Below are positions 1 to 9,587 of a stretch of DNA of 42,482 nucleotides, piece by piece (within the stretch, counting starts at the first letter, position 1; every line of letters starts with the position of its first letter). Position numbers and translations under genes: made by a program. The notes below the pieces were generated by a model that ran no database searches, had not been told where the DNA came from, and saw only the letters and a list, made by a program, of their open reading frames with translations. The DNA is from Desulfurobacteriaceae bacterium (GTDB taxonomy: Bacteria > Aquificota > Aquificia > Desulfurobacteriales > Desulfurobacteriaceae). The DNA lies in contig JALTBO010000019.1 in assembly GCA_027075275.1 (NCBI GenBank), forward strand, positions 1-42,482, in the 5' to 3' direction.

Positions 1-1330
1 AAGCATCATCGCTCCTGCTTCCGTAAGCTCCTCCAAAACAGACGTGGGAACCGGAAACCTGTTCAGGGTCGGTTGAACTGTCAGCATCAGTATCACATAG
101 GCCTTTAGCGTAACTATCTCCATTAGAGGGAGCGTTTACATAGGTCTGCTCTGCCCATACATCACCCTGAGTATACCCGCTGTTTAACCCTTCTACAGGA
201 GAAACTGTTTTTGAATCAACAACGACGTAGTAATCGTCGGTATTAAGGTTAGCAAAGTAGTAGTAACCGTTGCTGTCAGTTGTTGTTTCAGCCTTTAAAT
301 CTCCTCCCTTTGAAAACAGTCTTACCTTAACACCTTCAACAGGCTTTTTATCGTCCATATTTCCGTCACCGTTGGGATCCTCATAAACGTGACCTGCAAA
401 CCCTGTAACCTTTAAATCATAGATGGCAAGAGCAGACACAATAACAAGATCCTGTCCCGTAGAGAAAGCCCAGTTGAGTGAAGTATCTCCAGGATTAACG
501 TACTGAGAAGCATCAACAGAGTCTATATCAACACCGTAGGTATCATCCTTAGGAATGGCCGTTGAATTGGAGTCAAACAGGTTCGTTCCTGCAGCATGAC
601 CGTTAATTTCAAGCTCCTCATTATTGTTAAGATCCGGGTCACCCTCCCATACAACGCTCAAAACCTTTAAACTTGGATTGTCAGCTGCAATAAACCCGGT
701 AAGATCTTTGGAAAACGAATTATTATGGACAATCTTAAACCCCTCATAAAGATGAATAAACTTCATATCCGATGAATTTGATTCTTTATAAATAACAATT
801 AAAGACCATCCACCAAGAACCGTGCAGTAGTTTTTCCAGGGACTTCCGGTATTTATCGTTAAATCTGTAAGGGTATACGTTCCAGAACCGTAAGATTTGA
901 CAAGATCTGTAACGTCTGCGTAACAGCCGTAGAAAGAAAGGCCATCAATGCCAGAGTATTCTGATAGGTGGCAGTTGGAAGAAGGAGCTGTTATCTGATT
1001 TCCGTTAAGGGTTACTGTGTCGTCTATTTTGCTATCTGAAGCTGCCCAGAAGAGGAAAGCCTTTTCAACTTGAGCACCGGTGGGGAGACTAAGCTGAGCA
1101 GTAGAAGAGTCGGTAACAGCTGTACAGTCCTCATCGTTAGATTTAGTTCTGAAAGTACCTCCTGTAGCAACAAGTTCAAAAGGTCCAGAAATACTGTATA
1201 TAGAGGTCAAATCATCTCCGTCATTATTATCACTGTCTGCCAGAGAAACAGAGGAAAAGAGGGAAAGGGAAAATAGAGTCAAAACTAAGGAAATTAACCC
1301 TATTTTAAAGAGATCTCTTATATTCAACAT
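1..1330 (-). CDS. Secreted surface protein, partial (runs off left edge), with SdrD_B-like domain (GHVYEDPNGDGNMDDKKPVEGVKVRLFSKGG...TTTDSNGYYYFANLNTDDYYVVVD)
   Basis: Missing from the ORF track because it has no stop inside the window. Reverse-strand translation from ATG at 1330 (MLNIRDLFKIGLISLVLTLFSLSLFSSVSLADSDNND...) starts with a signal peptide; the frame was checked open at the left edge (...SGSHVCFGGAYGSRSDDA). Confidence 0.85.
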   Translation of the reverse strand, partial: MLNIRDLFKIGLISLVLTLFSLSLFSSVSLADSDNNDGDDLTSIYSISGPFELVATGGTFRTKSNDEDCTAVTDSSTAQLSLPTGAQVEKAFLFWAASDSKIDDTVTLNGNQITAPSSNCHLSEYSGIDGLSFYGCYADVTDLVKSYGSGTYTLTDLTINTGSPWKNYCTVLGGWSLIVIYKESNSSDMKFIHLYEGFKIVHNNSFSKDLTGFIAADNPSLKVLSVVWEGDPDLNNNEELEINGHAAGTNLFDSNSTAIPKDDTYGVDIDSVDASQYVNPGDTSLNWAFSTGQDLVIVSALAIYDLKVTGFAGHVYEDPNGDGNMDDKKPVEGVKVRLFSKGGDLKAETTTDSNGYYYFANLNTDDYYVVVDSKTVSPVEGLNSGYTQGDVWAEQTYVNAPSNGDSYAKGLCDTDADSSTDPEQVSGSHVCFGGAYGSRSDDA

Positions 1331-1502
1331 GCGGTCTCCCCTCATTATACTTACCTTGCTTTCCAATTCTTACTGTAAATTCGTATAATTTCTCGGAATT
1401 TTTACCTTTAAAGTAGAATCTAACCTTGAAAGGTGGGATTCCTTTAAGAAGTATCTCCTTCTTTTTTCCATAATGCCACTCTTTTCCACCCGGGAAAATC
1501 AC
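1305..1502 (-). CDS. Downstream half of a small secreted protein, in frame with the preceding ORF across a TGA; could initiate at GTG 1502
   Basis: 65 aa ORF in the same frame as 1512..1706. A GAGGTG SD-like sequence overlaps the TGA. Overlaps the start of the next gene (1330). Confidence 0.55.
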   Translation of the reverse strand: MIFPGGKEWHYGKKKEILLKGIPPFKVRFYFKGKNSEKLYEFTVRIGKQGKYNEGRPHVEYKRSL

Positions 1503-1511
1503 ATGAACACC

Positions 1512-1706
1512 TCACGGTTTATAAACACTCTGAAATATCAAAGGTTCTTTCAAATCATTTACCAGAGTAATTTTCACTCTCGCTCTACCTGGGAAAGGGT
1601 ACTTAACAGAAAGACTTCTTTTTGATAAAGGAAATCCTGCTGCACTAAAACTTACAATAAGGCACAGAAAAAAGGTAAAAAGTATCTCTTTAATCTTAAT
1701 CCGCAT
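1512..1706 (-). CDS. Small secreted protein (signal peptide MRIKIKEILFTFFLCLIVSFSAAGF), ends at an in-frame TGA
   Basis: ATG at 1706 overlaps the end of the upstream 1331 aa gene (CGCTATGCGGATTAA), typical of translational coupling. Confidence 0.6.
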   Translation of the reverse strand: MRIKIKEILFTFFLCLIVSFSAAGFPLSKRSLSVKYPFPGRARVKITLVNDLKEPLIFQSVYKP

Positions 1707-4700
1707 AGCGGGTTCTCCTACTGAGAAGTCTATCCAGCTTTTTAAAGGTGTTCTCGTCAAACTTTACTCTGAACTTCATATAGAAACCTTTAGCCCAGTA
1801 GTTAGCATCTTCAAAGTCCCTATCGTAAAAACCTGAAAAGTTGTAACCTACAGAAACCCAGAAGTTCTCTATTACTCTCACTCCAACTTCCGGTCCCCAG
1901 CTCAGAAGGTAGCTGTTTGTATTAATGTTTCTCATAATCCCAGCGTGAAAGTTTACGTCAAACCTGTCGGTTAAGTCGTAAGTAACCCTTCCCCTTAAAA
2001 GGTCGGTAAATGAAGTTCCCACAGATTTAACATCTTCGTACTTCAGAGCATACTCACCCATAAAGGTGAGCCTATAGGTCGGCTGATAGTTAACGTGCGT
2101 GGAGAGAATAGCTTTCTTTGTTACTTCGTCTCTGTCTGAAAGTTTCAACCTGAGTTTCAGGAGCCAGTTGAGTTTGTCGTTCATCAAAGGTCTCCTGGCA
2201 AGACCGAAAAGGAGGTCGTGTTCTTTGTAGGAGGAGATGAAGAAACGGTCCCTTAAGAATAGGGTGTAGTCTTTACCTACCTTAAAGATACCTCCAACCC
2301 TGAGGAGATGTTCCGTCTTTACGTTGCCAAACCTTATCTCGTAGTCACCCGACAGGAGATACTTCTCATCCTGCCTGTAAATGCCCCTGAACCTTAAAGC
2401 GGTGTAGTCGGAGCTCCCCTCACCCCTGTAAGTGTGAACGTTCTCTCCACCCAGGTCAAAGGAAACCTTATCGCTGTACTTAAACGTCCTGTTCAGCCCA
2501 AGGTGGGACTGAACCCTCCAGCCAGAAGCGGAATCGTCAAGGGTGTATTTAGAATATGCCGTTGTGTTCTTATCAAGCTTTGAGTTGAGGCCGAAGGTTG
2601 TAAGGCTCTCGTCTCTGTCTTCAAGTTCTCTGTATTCCGACTGAAGGTAGGCAGTAAGATTAGGACTTAAACGGTAAGAAACTTTGCCAACGGTTCTATT
2701 AGGATAGTAGGTAGAGTTGTTTCTGCCCGAAAAGGACTGTTCGCGCCTTAAAGAGAGGGACAGTTTATCGGTTACGTTCCAGTGGAGTTCTCCAATTCCC
2801 TGAAGGTAGGAGTCGGTCCCATCAACTCTCTCCTCTTTATTCCACCTTAAACCAGCCCCAAGGGAAAGCTTATTAGTAAAAAGATACGTTCCCCTCAGAT
2901 CTGTTTCTTTCCGGTCTATATCTTCTCTGCTTTCAACAGTTCCTGAGGAAGAAAGCCTGAATTTCTTCCAATCCTTTGAAAACTGGTAACCATAAGTCCT
3001 GTAGGCCTCCTCAACCGTATCGGAAGACGGGTTCTGGAAACCGTCTGTAACCTTTTTGAAAAAGACTTTTCCTGAGATTCCCGATGAACTGTAGCTGGCC
3101 TCAACTCTGTAGGCCTTCCCCGACGTAGAAGTAAAATTCTCACTTTCAAACCCAAAAGACTTAGAATACTCACCCAAAAACTTCAGAGGACCGTTACTGT
3201 AGTAGAAATCAGTTCCAAGGAGCTCTCTATTCCTGACCGGGTGTTCCTCCCTAACAGAAAAAAGGCCAAACCTTACACCTTTTATCCACTTCTCAGCCCT
3301 TAAACCGTAGAAATACTCCTCTTTAGGAAGGGATGTTGTCTCATACCTAACAACCAAATATTCAGGGTTAAGGTTATCGTCAAACTGAGGTAACGGCTCC
3401 TTTAGAACAATAAAACCTTCTGTATAGTTAATTTCATAATCAGTAAATCTGTTTAACTCCCTTCTGCTGAGGACAACTTGAGGGTTATACCTGTCCCTTA
3501 CCTCTATCCATACCTTTTCTGAGAAGGGCTCTATGGAACCTTTTACAAAGAAGGGACCTGAAGTTCCTTTTCCTTCAAACTCCTCCCTAACAATATCTTG
3601 ATCGTTCTTAGTTATAAAACCTCTTAACCTATAATTTCTTTTCTTTTCAAGATTTAGAAAAATTCCGTTGAATGTTCTATCGTACCTGTTATAGTCAAAC
3701 TCGCTTCCGAAATCGGTTCTGAAATCACCAAAAAGTCCGTAAGAGAGACCCTTTTCTATCCTCAGGAAAAGATGCCTTCTACTCTTAGCTTCAAAATACT
3801 GTTCTGAATCGTCTCCATAAACCGGGTAAAACTCACCCTCTTCTGTAGAGGGAACGTTCTGACGGAGAAGAACGTCTTCAGGTCTTTTGGTATCGTAGCG
3901 GAGAGTAACCACGTAATCCTTTAAACTGCCTTTTGCAAAAACAGCCCCCCTACCCCTTGCGTGAGTTCCACTCCTTGAATGGTCAAAAGGCATATCCTCC
4001 AACTTTGGAGGTGAGTTATGGGTGGAGGAAACTCCCAAATCTCCTTCAAGTTCTCCAACAACTATCCAGGGTCTCTTTTCAGGATAGAACTGGAGAGTAA
4101 ACTCTCTGCTGATTTCACCGTAAGTTACGGTAATTTTCCTTTCCTCAAGGCTCTTTGCCGGAGAAAGTTTCAAAACTGCCCGGCCGTTAATTAGCTGAAC
4201 TCGCAAAGGATGGTCCTGAAACTTTTCAAATCTTCCCGTTGAGTAGTCAAAAACGTCACCTTTATCAACCGTTACGGTAATGTAACTGTTCTCCTTTGCA
4301 GGATTCCCATCTTTATCGTAAGCTTCTACAACGACGTAAGCATAACTTCTGCCATCTGCAACCGGTTTTTCTGGAAAAACTTTGAATTTAAAATCTGAAA
4401 TATCGGAAGAAACTATAATTTTTTTCTTATCAACGATTTTCCCATCAACAATTAACTCCAGCTCGTTAGACCCTTTCTTAAGAGGAACTCCGTAGTATTT
4501 GAGAAGGAGAAGCTGACGGGCTCTATCCACTCCCTTTTCAGCCCTGAATTTCCGGGGAATTCTCTTTCCGTTAAGAAGAATCTGGTATCTGCTGTTGAGA
4601 GGAACCGATACGTAAATCTCTGTAGCCGGCTGGGGAAGGACTACATCAGAGGAGGGAAAGAGGATAGATGCTCTATTAACTTTCTTTTCACTGTTACTTT

Positions 4701-5691
4701 TTGAAACAGAATTAGAACTATTTATCTCTTTTAATACACGATTTGTAAATTTGCTGTTTTTACCAAAAGAGAGAAGGCTTCCGTTTTCTGTCTTTACAGA
4801 GATAACAGAATTTACAGTTTTTACCTCTTCAGGAGAGGTAAAACGGAGCTCCAGCTCAAAACCACCGTTCGGCTTTAAAGAACCTACAGGTATAAAGAGG
4901 AGTTCTCCCCTCCTTTCCGGAATAACAGGTTTACCGTTGATAAGAGGAGTTCCGGCAACGATCCTTGCTTTCGGCGGGAGCTCCACCACAACCTTTACAT
5001 CTTTCAAACCCACTGGGTAGAGGCCTTTAACCGTCAACGAGTAAGTTGTAAGGTATCCTTTGAGAAAAGGAACAGATTTAACGGAAGAACTAAAGGGAGA
5101 AACTCGCTTCTTAATCACCTCCGGGGCAAAAGCTTTTACGTTTACTTCAGCCCGCCTGTTCTGAAGCGTTCCGGGGTAAGATGAAGTAACGTTCTTTACC
5201 TTAGGTTCTAAAGCACCGTGACCCTCAACCTGAAATACCACTTCAGGCTTCTGGAAAAGCTCACACCTGAAACCCTTTCCAGAGCTTACCTTTATAGGTT
5301 CGTCATCTAAACTGTTTGTTTTAGCAACTGTAAAACTTCCAGCCTTTTCTGTTCTGCTTACAACTTTTGAGGGATCGGTTTTTACTAACCTGTAACCTTC
5401 AATTCCACCCTTTTTAAGGAGTTCCCTTTCGGCCTTAGTTAGAACCCTATTCTTCTTGAGAAAAACCCTTACAGAGAGTTCTCCGTTTTCCTTCTTATAA
5501 AGGAAAGCCTTCGCTTTCAGGCTCTCCGGCAGAGAATCATAGTAAGAACGGGCAATCTCCTCGTTTGATGTCGACACAAGCTCAACACTATAAAAGTGAG
5601 AAACTTCCCTTGCTTGAGCCTGAGAAGAAACCCCGCCGGCAACAACAGAAGCAAATAGAAGGAACCCCTTTAATTCCCCCTTTCTTACCAT
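1696..5691 (-). CDS. Outer-membrane protein: signal peptide, SPOR-like domain, OmpA-tail-like segment, DUF11/Ig-like domains, C-terminal beta-barrel
   Basis: 1331 aa. Signal peptide MVRKGELKGFLLFASVVAGGVSSQAQA; C-terminal half shows alternating aromatic/polar strands typical of a large beta-barrel. Confidence 0.8.
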   Translation of the reverse strand: MVRKGELKGFLLFASVVAGGVSSQAQAREVSHFYSVELVSTSNEEIARSYYDSLPESLKAKAFLYKKENGELSVRVFLKKNRVLTKAERELLKKGGIEGYRLVKTDPSKVVSRTEKAGSFTVAKTNSLDDEPIKVSSGKGFRCELFQKPEVVFQVEGHGALEPKVKNVTSSYPGTLQNRRAEVNVKAFAPEVIKKRVSPFSSSVKSVPFLKGYLTTYSLTVKGLYPVGLKDVKVVVELPPKARIVAGTPLINGKPVIPERRGELLFIPVGSLKPNGGFELELRFTSPEEVKTVNSVISVKTENGSLLSFGKNSKFTNRVLKEINSSNSVSKSNSEKKVNRASILFPSSDVVLPQPATEIYVSVPLNSRYQILLNGKRIPRKFRAEKGVDRARQLLLLKYYGVPLKKGSNELELIVDGKIVDKKKIIVSSDISDFKFKVFPEKPVADGRSYAYVVVEAYDKDGNPAKENSYITVTVDKGDVFDYSTGRFEKFQDHPLRVQLINGRAVLKLSPAKSLEERKITVTYGEISREFTLQFYPEKRPWIVVGELEGDLGVSSTHNSPPKLEDMPFDHSRSGTHARGRGAVFAKGSLKDYVVTLRYDTKRPEDVLLRQNVPSTEEGEFYPVYGDDSEQYFEAKSRRHLFLRIEKGLSYGLFGDFRTDFGSEFDYNRYDRTFNGIFLNLEKKRNYRLRGFITKNDQDIVREEFEGKGTSGPFFVKGSIEPFSEKVWIEVRDRYNPQVVLSRRELNRFTDYEINYTEGFIVLKEPLPQFDDNLNPEYLVVRYETTSLPKEEYFYGLRAEKWIKGVRFGLFSVREEHPVRNRELLGTDFYYSNGPLKFLGEYSKSFGFESENFTSTSGKAYRVEASYSSSGISGKVFFKKVTDGFQNPSSDTVEEAYRTYGYQFSKDWKKFRLSSSGTVESREDIDRKETDLRGTYLFTNKLSLGAGLRWNKEERVDGTDSYLQGIGELHWNVTDKLSLSLRREQSFSGRNNSTYYPNRTVGKVSYRLSPNLTAYLQSEYRELEDRDESLTTFGLNSKLDKNTTAYSKYTLDDSASGWRVQSHLGLNRTFKYSDKVSFDLGGENVHTYRGEGSSDYTALRFRGIYRQDEKYLLSGDYEIRFGNVKTEHLLRVGGIFKVGKDYTLFLRDRFFISSYKEHDLLFGLARRPLMNDKLNWLLKLRLKLSDRDEVTKKAILSTHVNYQPTYRLTFMGEYALKYEDVKSVGTSFTDLLRGRVTYDLTDRFDVNFHAGIMRNINTNSYLLSWGPEVGVRVIENFWVSVGYNFSGFYDRDFEDANYWAKGFYMKFRVKFDENTFKKLDRLLSRRTRYAD

Positions 5692-5694
5692 TCC

Positions 5695-8600
5695 TTAATC
5701 CTTAAAGTCAATTTTTACTTTTCTGGTATCAATTAAAAGTTCTCTCAAATAGTGCTCTACTGCTTTAGCACGCTTTAAAGAAAGCTGTCTGTTATTTCGG
5801 TAACGTCTGTTAGCCTTACTTACCCCAACACTATCAGTATGACCCACAATCTTTACGAAAACCTGCTTATAGTCGTTCTTCCTGAGGAAATCGGCAAGCG
5901 CCTGCAGAGACTTTTTCGCATCAGCAGAGAGCTCGTAACTTCCAAAATCAAAGTAAACTGTTATTACATAAGTTTTTGGAGATTTAACGGAGAAGATAAC
6001 AGGAATAGAAGCGGAAACCTCCTTAGAAGTTCCTTCATAAGGTTTCAGACTGTAGTAAACAACCGATTTAACCCCAACATCTTTAGAAACAGGTTTTGAA
6101 AGCCAGGTAAGGCAAACCGACTCGCCCGGTTCAACAATAGGCAGACTCCAGCTAAAGGAGCTCCCGCTTACTTCCGGATTTTTAAAGGGAGCTCCATTCA
6201 GCTTAACAGTTCCTTCTTCCGGAACAAAGGGAGAAGACTCTACAAACCTTACCTCATATAGAGGAGATTTAACTCCGTTCTTTAAACAGAAACAGTGCTT
6301 CAACATCAGAGTTTGATCTCTGGGATCAACTAGAACAGCAGCTATCCCCCTCTTTGCTTCAAGATTACCTGAAGAAACTTTTTCAGTTTCAACAGAGGAC
6401 TTTAATTTTGCAGGAAGAGGTATAAGTCTGAAGTTGGCCTTAAAGAGTTCCCCCGGGAAAAGATCAACAAACAGAGAACCTGGGTCTCCGGCGTTCCTGT
6501 TACCGGTGACCGCTAAAACTGTGTTGGCAGGAATGGTAGTTCTATCAACCTTTAGAACGTGGGTCCCCGGTCTAACATTATCAAAATGGTATTTCCCTTC
6601 AGAATCCGTAACTACAAACCGCCCATCTTCCATATAGATCTTTACGCCACCAACTCCCGGCTCTCCATTATCCAGAACTCCATTTCTGTTGTTATCAAGA
6701 AAAACCCTGCCCAATATGTAACCTTTACTTGTAAAAACACCGGGAATAACTCTGACATAGGCATAAGCTTCATTTGAAGAAATCGGAACTTCCCCTTTTG
6801 GGTCTATCCAGCCGGAGGCTCTGGCCCTATTCTTTTGCTGTCCCTCCTTCGCCCCCGGCGTAACATACGTGTAGAAAGTTATCTCTTTTGTATCACCAGC
6901 AGTTAACTTCCCAAGATTCCAGACAAGCAGAGAGCCGGAGGAGGAAACAGAAGGGTCTTTAGACCTGTTCTCATTAACTTCTGTCGTTCCACCTTTATAT
7001 CTGAAACCGCGAGGTAGAAAGTCATAAACTTTTACACCAAACAGATCAAAGTTGTTAGGGTTCTTTACCTCTATAGTCCACTTCACAAGCTCCCCGTAGT
7101 AAACAGTAAAAGAAGAGACAGACTTCCTAACTTCTATCTGTCTAAGCCCTTTAGGAACAAGAGGTATCCTCAGTGCAACAGCTCCGGGAAAGGAGTAGTC
7201 TACGTAGAACTTTTCTCCCGTATAGGGCTTTCCACTGTAAGGAGACCAGACTAAAGAATTTTTAAGGTTGACAGGAGTGTACTTATCTTTCAAATCTTTA
7301 TCGGCAGCAGGATAGTTGCAGCTGTAATCAACAGTTATAAAGTACCATCCAACATCTAAATCTGTAAAATTCGCTATCTGAAAAACAAAAGCTCCATCGT
7401 CAAGCCCTACCGGTTTTCCGTTAACATCCGTAGGTCCAGAAACCTGTGGATTCTCCTGCCTTGTTGTCCCATCTGGATAAAAGTCAAGCTTTGCAGGGTC
7501 TACAGGAACATAAGAGGAACAGGAACCATCGGAACATCTGTAGAAGTGAACACACGCCCCATTTATCTTTTTCCCTGTAATGGCATCATAGACGTACCCT
7601 GCAGGATCTATTGGAAGCCGTAAAATCCTTGCTCCACTACTGTTTACAGTAACTTTTATAACTGCAGCTCTATCTGAACAGCTCACTCTTTTCATCTGCC
7701 AGTTCCAGCAAGCAGAATCTCCCGGTTTACCAACAGAATTCAGAAAATCCTTTCTGAACGGTGGAGACAGAAAGTAAAGGAAACCGTTCTTTTCCTTTTT
7801 TACAGTCAACCTGTAGATATAACCGTCTCTCATCCAGGAGTAGAGAGAATTGGGAACTCCTGAACTATCAAGGGAAACACTTCCTGAACTATCAGTCATA
7901 AAGAGTTTTTTCCTTACTAACTTTCCATCAGGAGTATACTCATAAGCCACAACCTGCTGGTTCCCTGCAACCTGCTCAGACAAACCGCCAACAGAAATAA
8001 CTTTTGTTTTCACAATAACTTTAGTTTTTTCAACACTTTCAGCCTTATCATACGTGTAGTCGTAAACACCTGGATTGAGAGAAGAAATCCCCTTAATAGC
8101 TACTAAAAAGGAATTTTTGTCGTAATCGGAAGGAATAAAAACTTTTGTATAGAAAATTTTTCTTCCTCCCGGTGGAATCTGACCAACATCTGGAAGTCCA
8201 TCTCCGTCGGAATCCGTCAAAACCCGACCTTCAGAATCGTAGAACTTAACGGTAAGTCCAGAAAGGTTTTGAGAAAGAGAAGTATCAATCGTTAAATTAA
8301 CAACATCAGGTCTATTCCCCAAATTCCACACTTCATTTTCAAACACCACCCAATCACCAGTGGAAATACCCTTAATCAGCATTAAATCATCTGGATCGTC
8401 TGGCTTACCGCTTCCCGAGTAACTGGTAGCATCATCGGTATCGTCAACAATAATCCTAACAAGAGGTTCCACATTAACAACAGCGGTATTAGACTCAACA
8501 ATTTCTCTCTTTCCTCCAGAAGTATAAACACCATAAACTCTGTTTTTTAAAACAGTTCCACCAAAAGAAGGACTTAAATAACCCTCAACGGTAAACGTTC

Positions 8601-9522
8601 CAAACTGTGAAGCTGAAAGCTGAGAATCTTCCTTAGACAGAAGACCAACGTACTTCAGCTTTCCGGAAATTGAATCGGGATCTTTCTTCCAGTAAGAATC
8701 CCCCGTCCCCTTATAAATAACAGTCCAGTTAAACAGGTTGGTATATGCCCTTTTAAAAACGAAACCGTCCGGTAGTTCATCGTAAATAAGGATTCCTGTC
8801 CTTTCCTCAGGGGAACCGTCGTTATTAAAATCGGTAAAAATCTTCGCCCCGTTTATACTTTTATCACCAGCATTTTCAAATTTTAAAGAGTAAGAAAGCT
8901 TATCTCCCGGCTTAACCTTAGATGAACTGGGTGATTTTTCTATTCTTAAGTAACCCTCTCTCAAAACTTTAACGATGTAGATATTGTCGGAATCTACTTT
9001 CGTTTTATCTCCTAAAGATATACCTACTACCTGTACATCTATTTCTCCATTTGAAATATCTGAAGGAACCTTACCTTTTAAAACGAGTGAAATAACTTGT
9101 CCCGGCTGTAAAAAGTCTGTTTGGGAAATGGGAACTTCACCGGTATCAACCTTTCCATTACCATTTTCATCATAAAATACCTGTAGATCAGTGAGATTCC
9201 CGTTATCACCTACAAGATTTTCCGCCGAGATGACAAAACGGTCCTTCCCGTTACCGGTATTCTCTAAAAGGAAAGGAATTTCAACAAAACTCCCCGGAGA
9301 TGAATCGGCTTCCAAGCTGTTGGGCTCAACTAGGACTCCGTAAACCTGAGCAACCACAGTCTCAACTGTATTGGAGACTTGAGTGTAGCTGTTCCCTTCA
9401 GGCGAAACATAAGTACAGAGAGCGGTATTTGAGATAACAGTTCCGCTTTTTGAAAGCCCCCAGCTGTTAGCCGTAAGAAACCCCAGAAAGACAAGCCAGA
9501 CAAAAAGGAACCTCTTAATCAC
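5695..9522 (-). CDS. Exported DUF11-repeat protein with SdrD_B-like domain and a C-terminal OmpA-like domain (truncated)
   Basis: 1275 aa. Signal peptide; DUF11-like motif (VSSFTVYYGELVKWTIEVKNPNNFDLFGVKVYDFLPRGF); GRVFLDNNRNGVLDNGEPGVGGVKIYMEDGRFVVTDSEGKYHFDNVRPG; OmpA motif VYFDFGSYELSADAKKSLQALADFLRK...VKIVGHTDSVG. Confidence 0.85.
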   Translation of the reverse strand: MIKRFLFVWLVFLGFLTANSWGLSKSGTVISNTALCTYVSPEGNSYTQVSNTVETVVAQVYGVLVEPNSLEADSSPGSFVEIPFLLENTGNGKDRFVISAENLVGDNGNLTDLQVFYDENGNGKVDTGEVPISQTDFLQPGQVISLVLKGKVPSDISNGEIDVQVVGISLGDKTKVDSDNIYIVKVLREGYLRIEKSPSSSKVKPGDKLSYSLKFENAGDKSINGAKIFTDFNNDGSPEERTGILIYDELPDGFVFKRAYTNLFNWTVIYKGTGDSYWKKDPDSISGKLKYVGLLSKEDSQLSASQFGTFTVEGYLSPSFGGTVLKNRVYGVYTSGGKREIVESNTAVVNVEPLVRIIVDDTDDATSYSGSGKPDDPDDLMLIKGISTGDWVVFENEVWNLGNRPDVVNLTIDTSLSQNLSGLTVKFYDSEGRVLTDSDGDGLPDVGQIPPGGRKIFYTKVFIPSDYDKNSFLVAIKGISSLNPGVYDYTYDKAESVEKTKVIVKTKVISVGGLSEQVAGNQQVVAYEYTPDGKLVRKKLFMTDSSGSVSLDSSGVPNSLYSWMRDGYIYRLTVKKEKNGFLYFLSPPFRKDFLNSVGKPGDSACWNWQMKRVSCSDRAAVIKVTVNSSGARILRLPIDPAGYVYDAITGKKINGACVHFYRCSDGSCSSYVPVDPAKLDFYPDGTTRQENPQVSGPTDVNGKPVGLDDGAFVFQIANFTDLDVGWYFITVDYSCNYPAADKDLKDKYTPVNLKNSLVWSPYSGKPYTGEKFYVDYSFPGAVALRIPLVPKGLRQIEVRKSVSSFTVYYGELVKWTIEVKNPNNFDLFGVKVYDFLPRGFRYKGGTTEVNENRSKDPSVSSSGSLLVWNLGKLTAGDTKEITFYTYVTPGAKEGQQKNRARASGWIDPKGEVPISSNEAYAYVRVIPGVFTSKGYILGRVFLDNNRNGVLDNGEPGVGGVKIYMEDGRFVVTDSEGKYHFDNVRPGTHVLKVDRTTIPANTVLAVTGNRNAGDPGSLFVDLFPGELFKANFRLIPLPAKLKSSVETEKVSSGNLEAKRGIAAVLVDPRDQTLMLKHCFCLKNGVKSPLYEVRFVESSPFVPEEGTVKLNGAPFKNPEVSGSSFSWSLPIVEPGESVCLTWLSKPVSKDVGVKSVVYYSLKPYEGTSKEVSASIPVIFSVKSPKTYVITVYFDFGSYELSADAKKSLQALADFLRKNDYKQVFVKIVGHTDSVGVSKANRRYRNNRQLSLKRAKAVEHYLRELLIDTRKVKIDFKD

Positions 9523-9540
9523 CGCTTACTCCAGTAGTTA

Positions 9541-9563
9541 TTAAAAGGGGGGAGAGCCCCCCC
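9541..9563 (-). terminator. Intercistronic GC hairpin with T-run (possible partial terminator/attenuator)
   Basis: Minus-strand GGGGGG-CTCT-CCCCCC followed by TTTTAATAA, between the 999 aa and 1275 aa genes. Confidence 0.65.
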
Positions 9564-9587
9564 AAAGTTGAGATATTTGCGGCAAAA

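Noticed and set aside
1070-1276. 68 aa plus-strand ORF
   Set aside because: Antisense to the partial secreted protein (1..1330 minus), which has a signal peptide and conserved domains.
2916-3173. 85 aa minus-strand ORF inside the 1331 aa gene
   Set aside because: Alternative frame within a clear long CDS; low-complexity basic translation.
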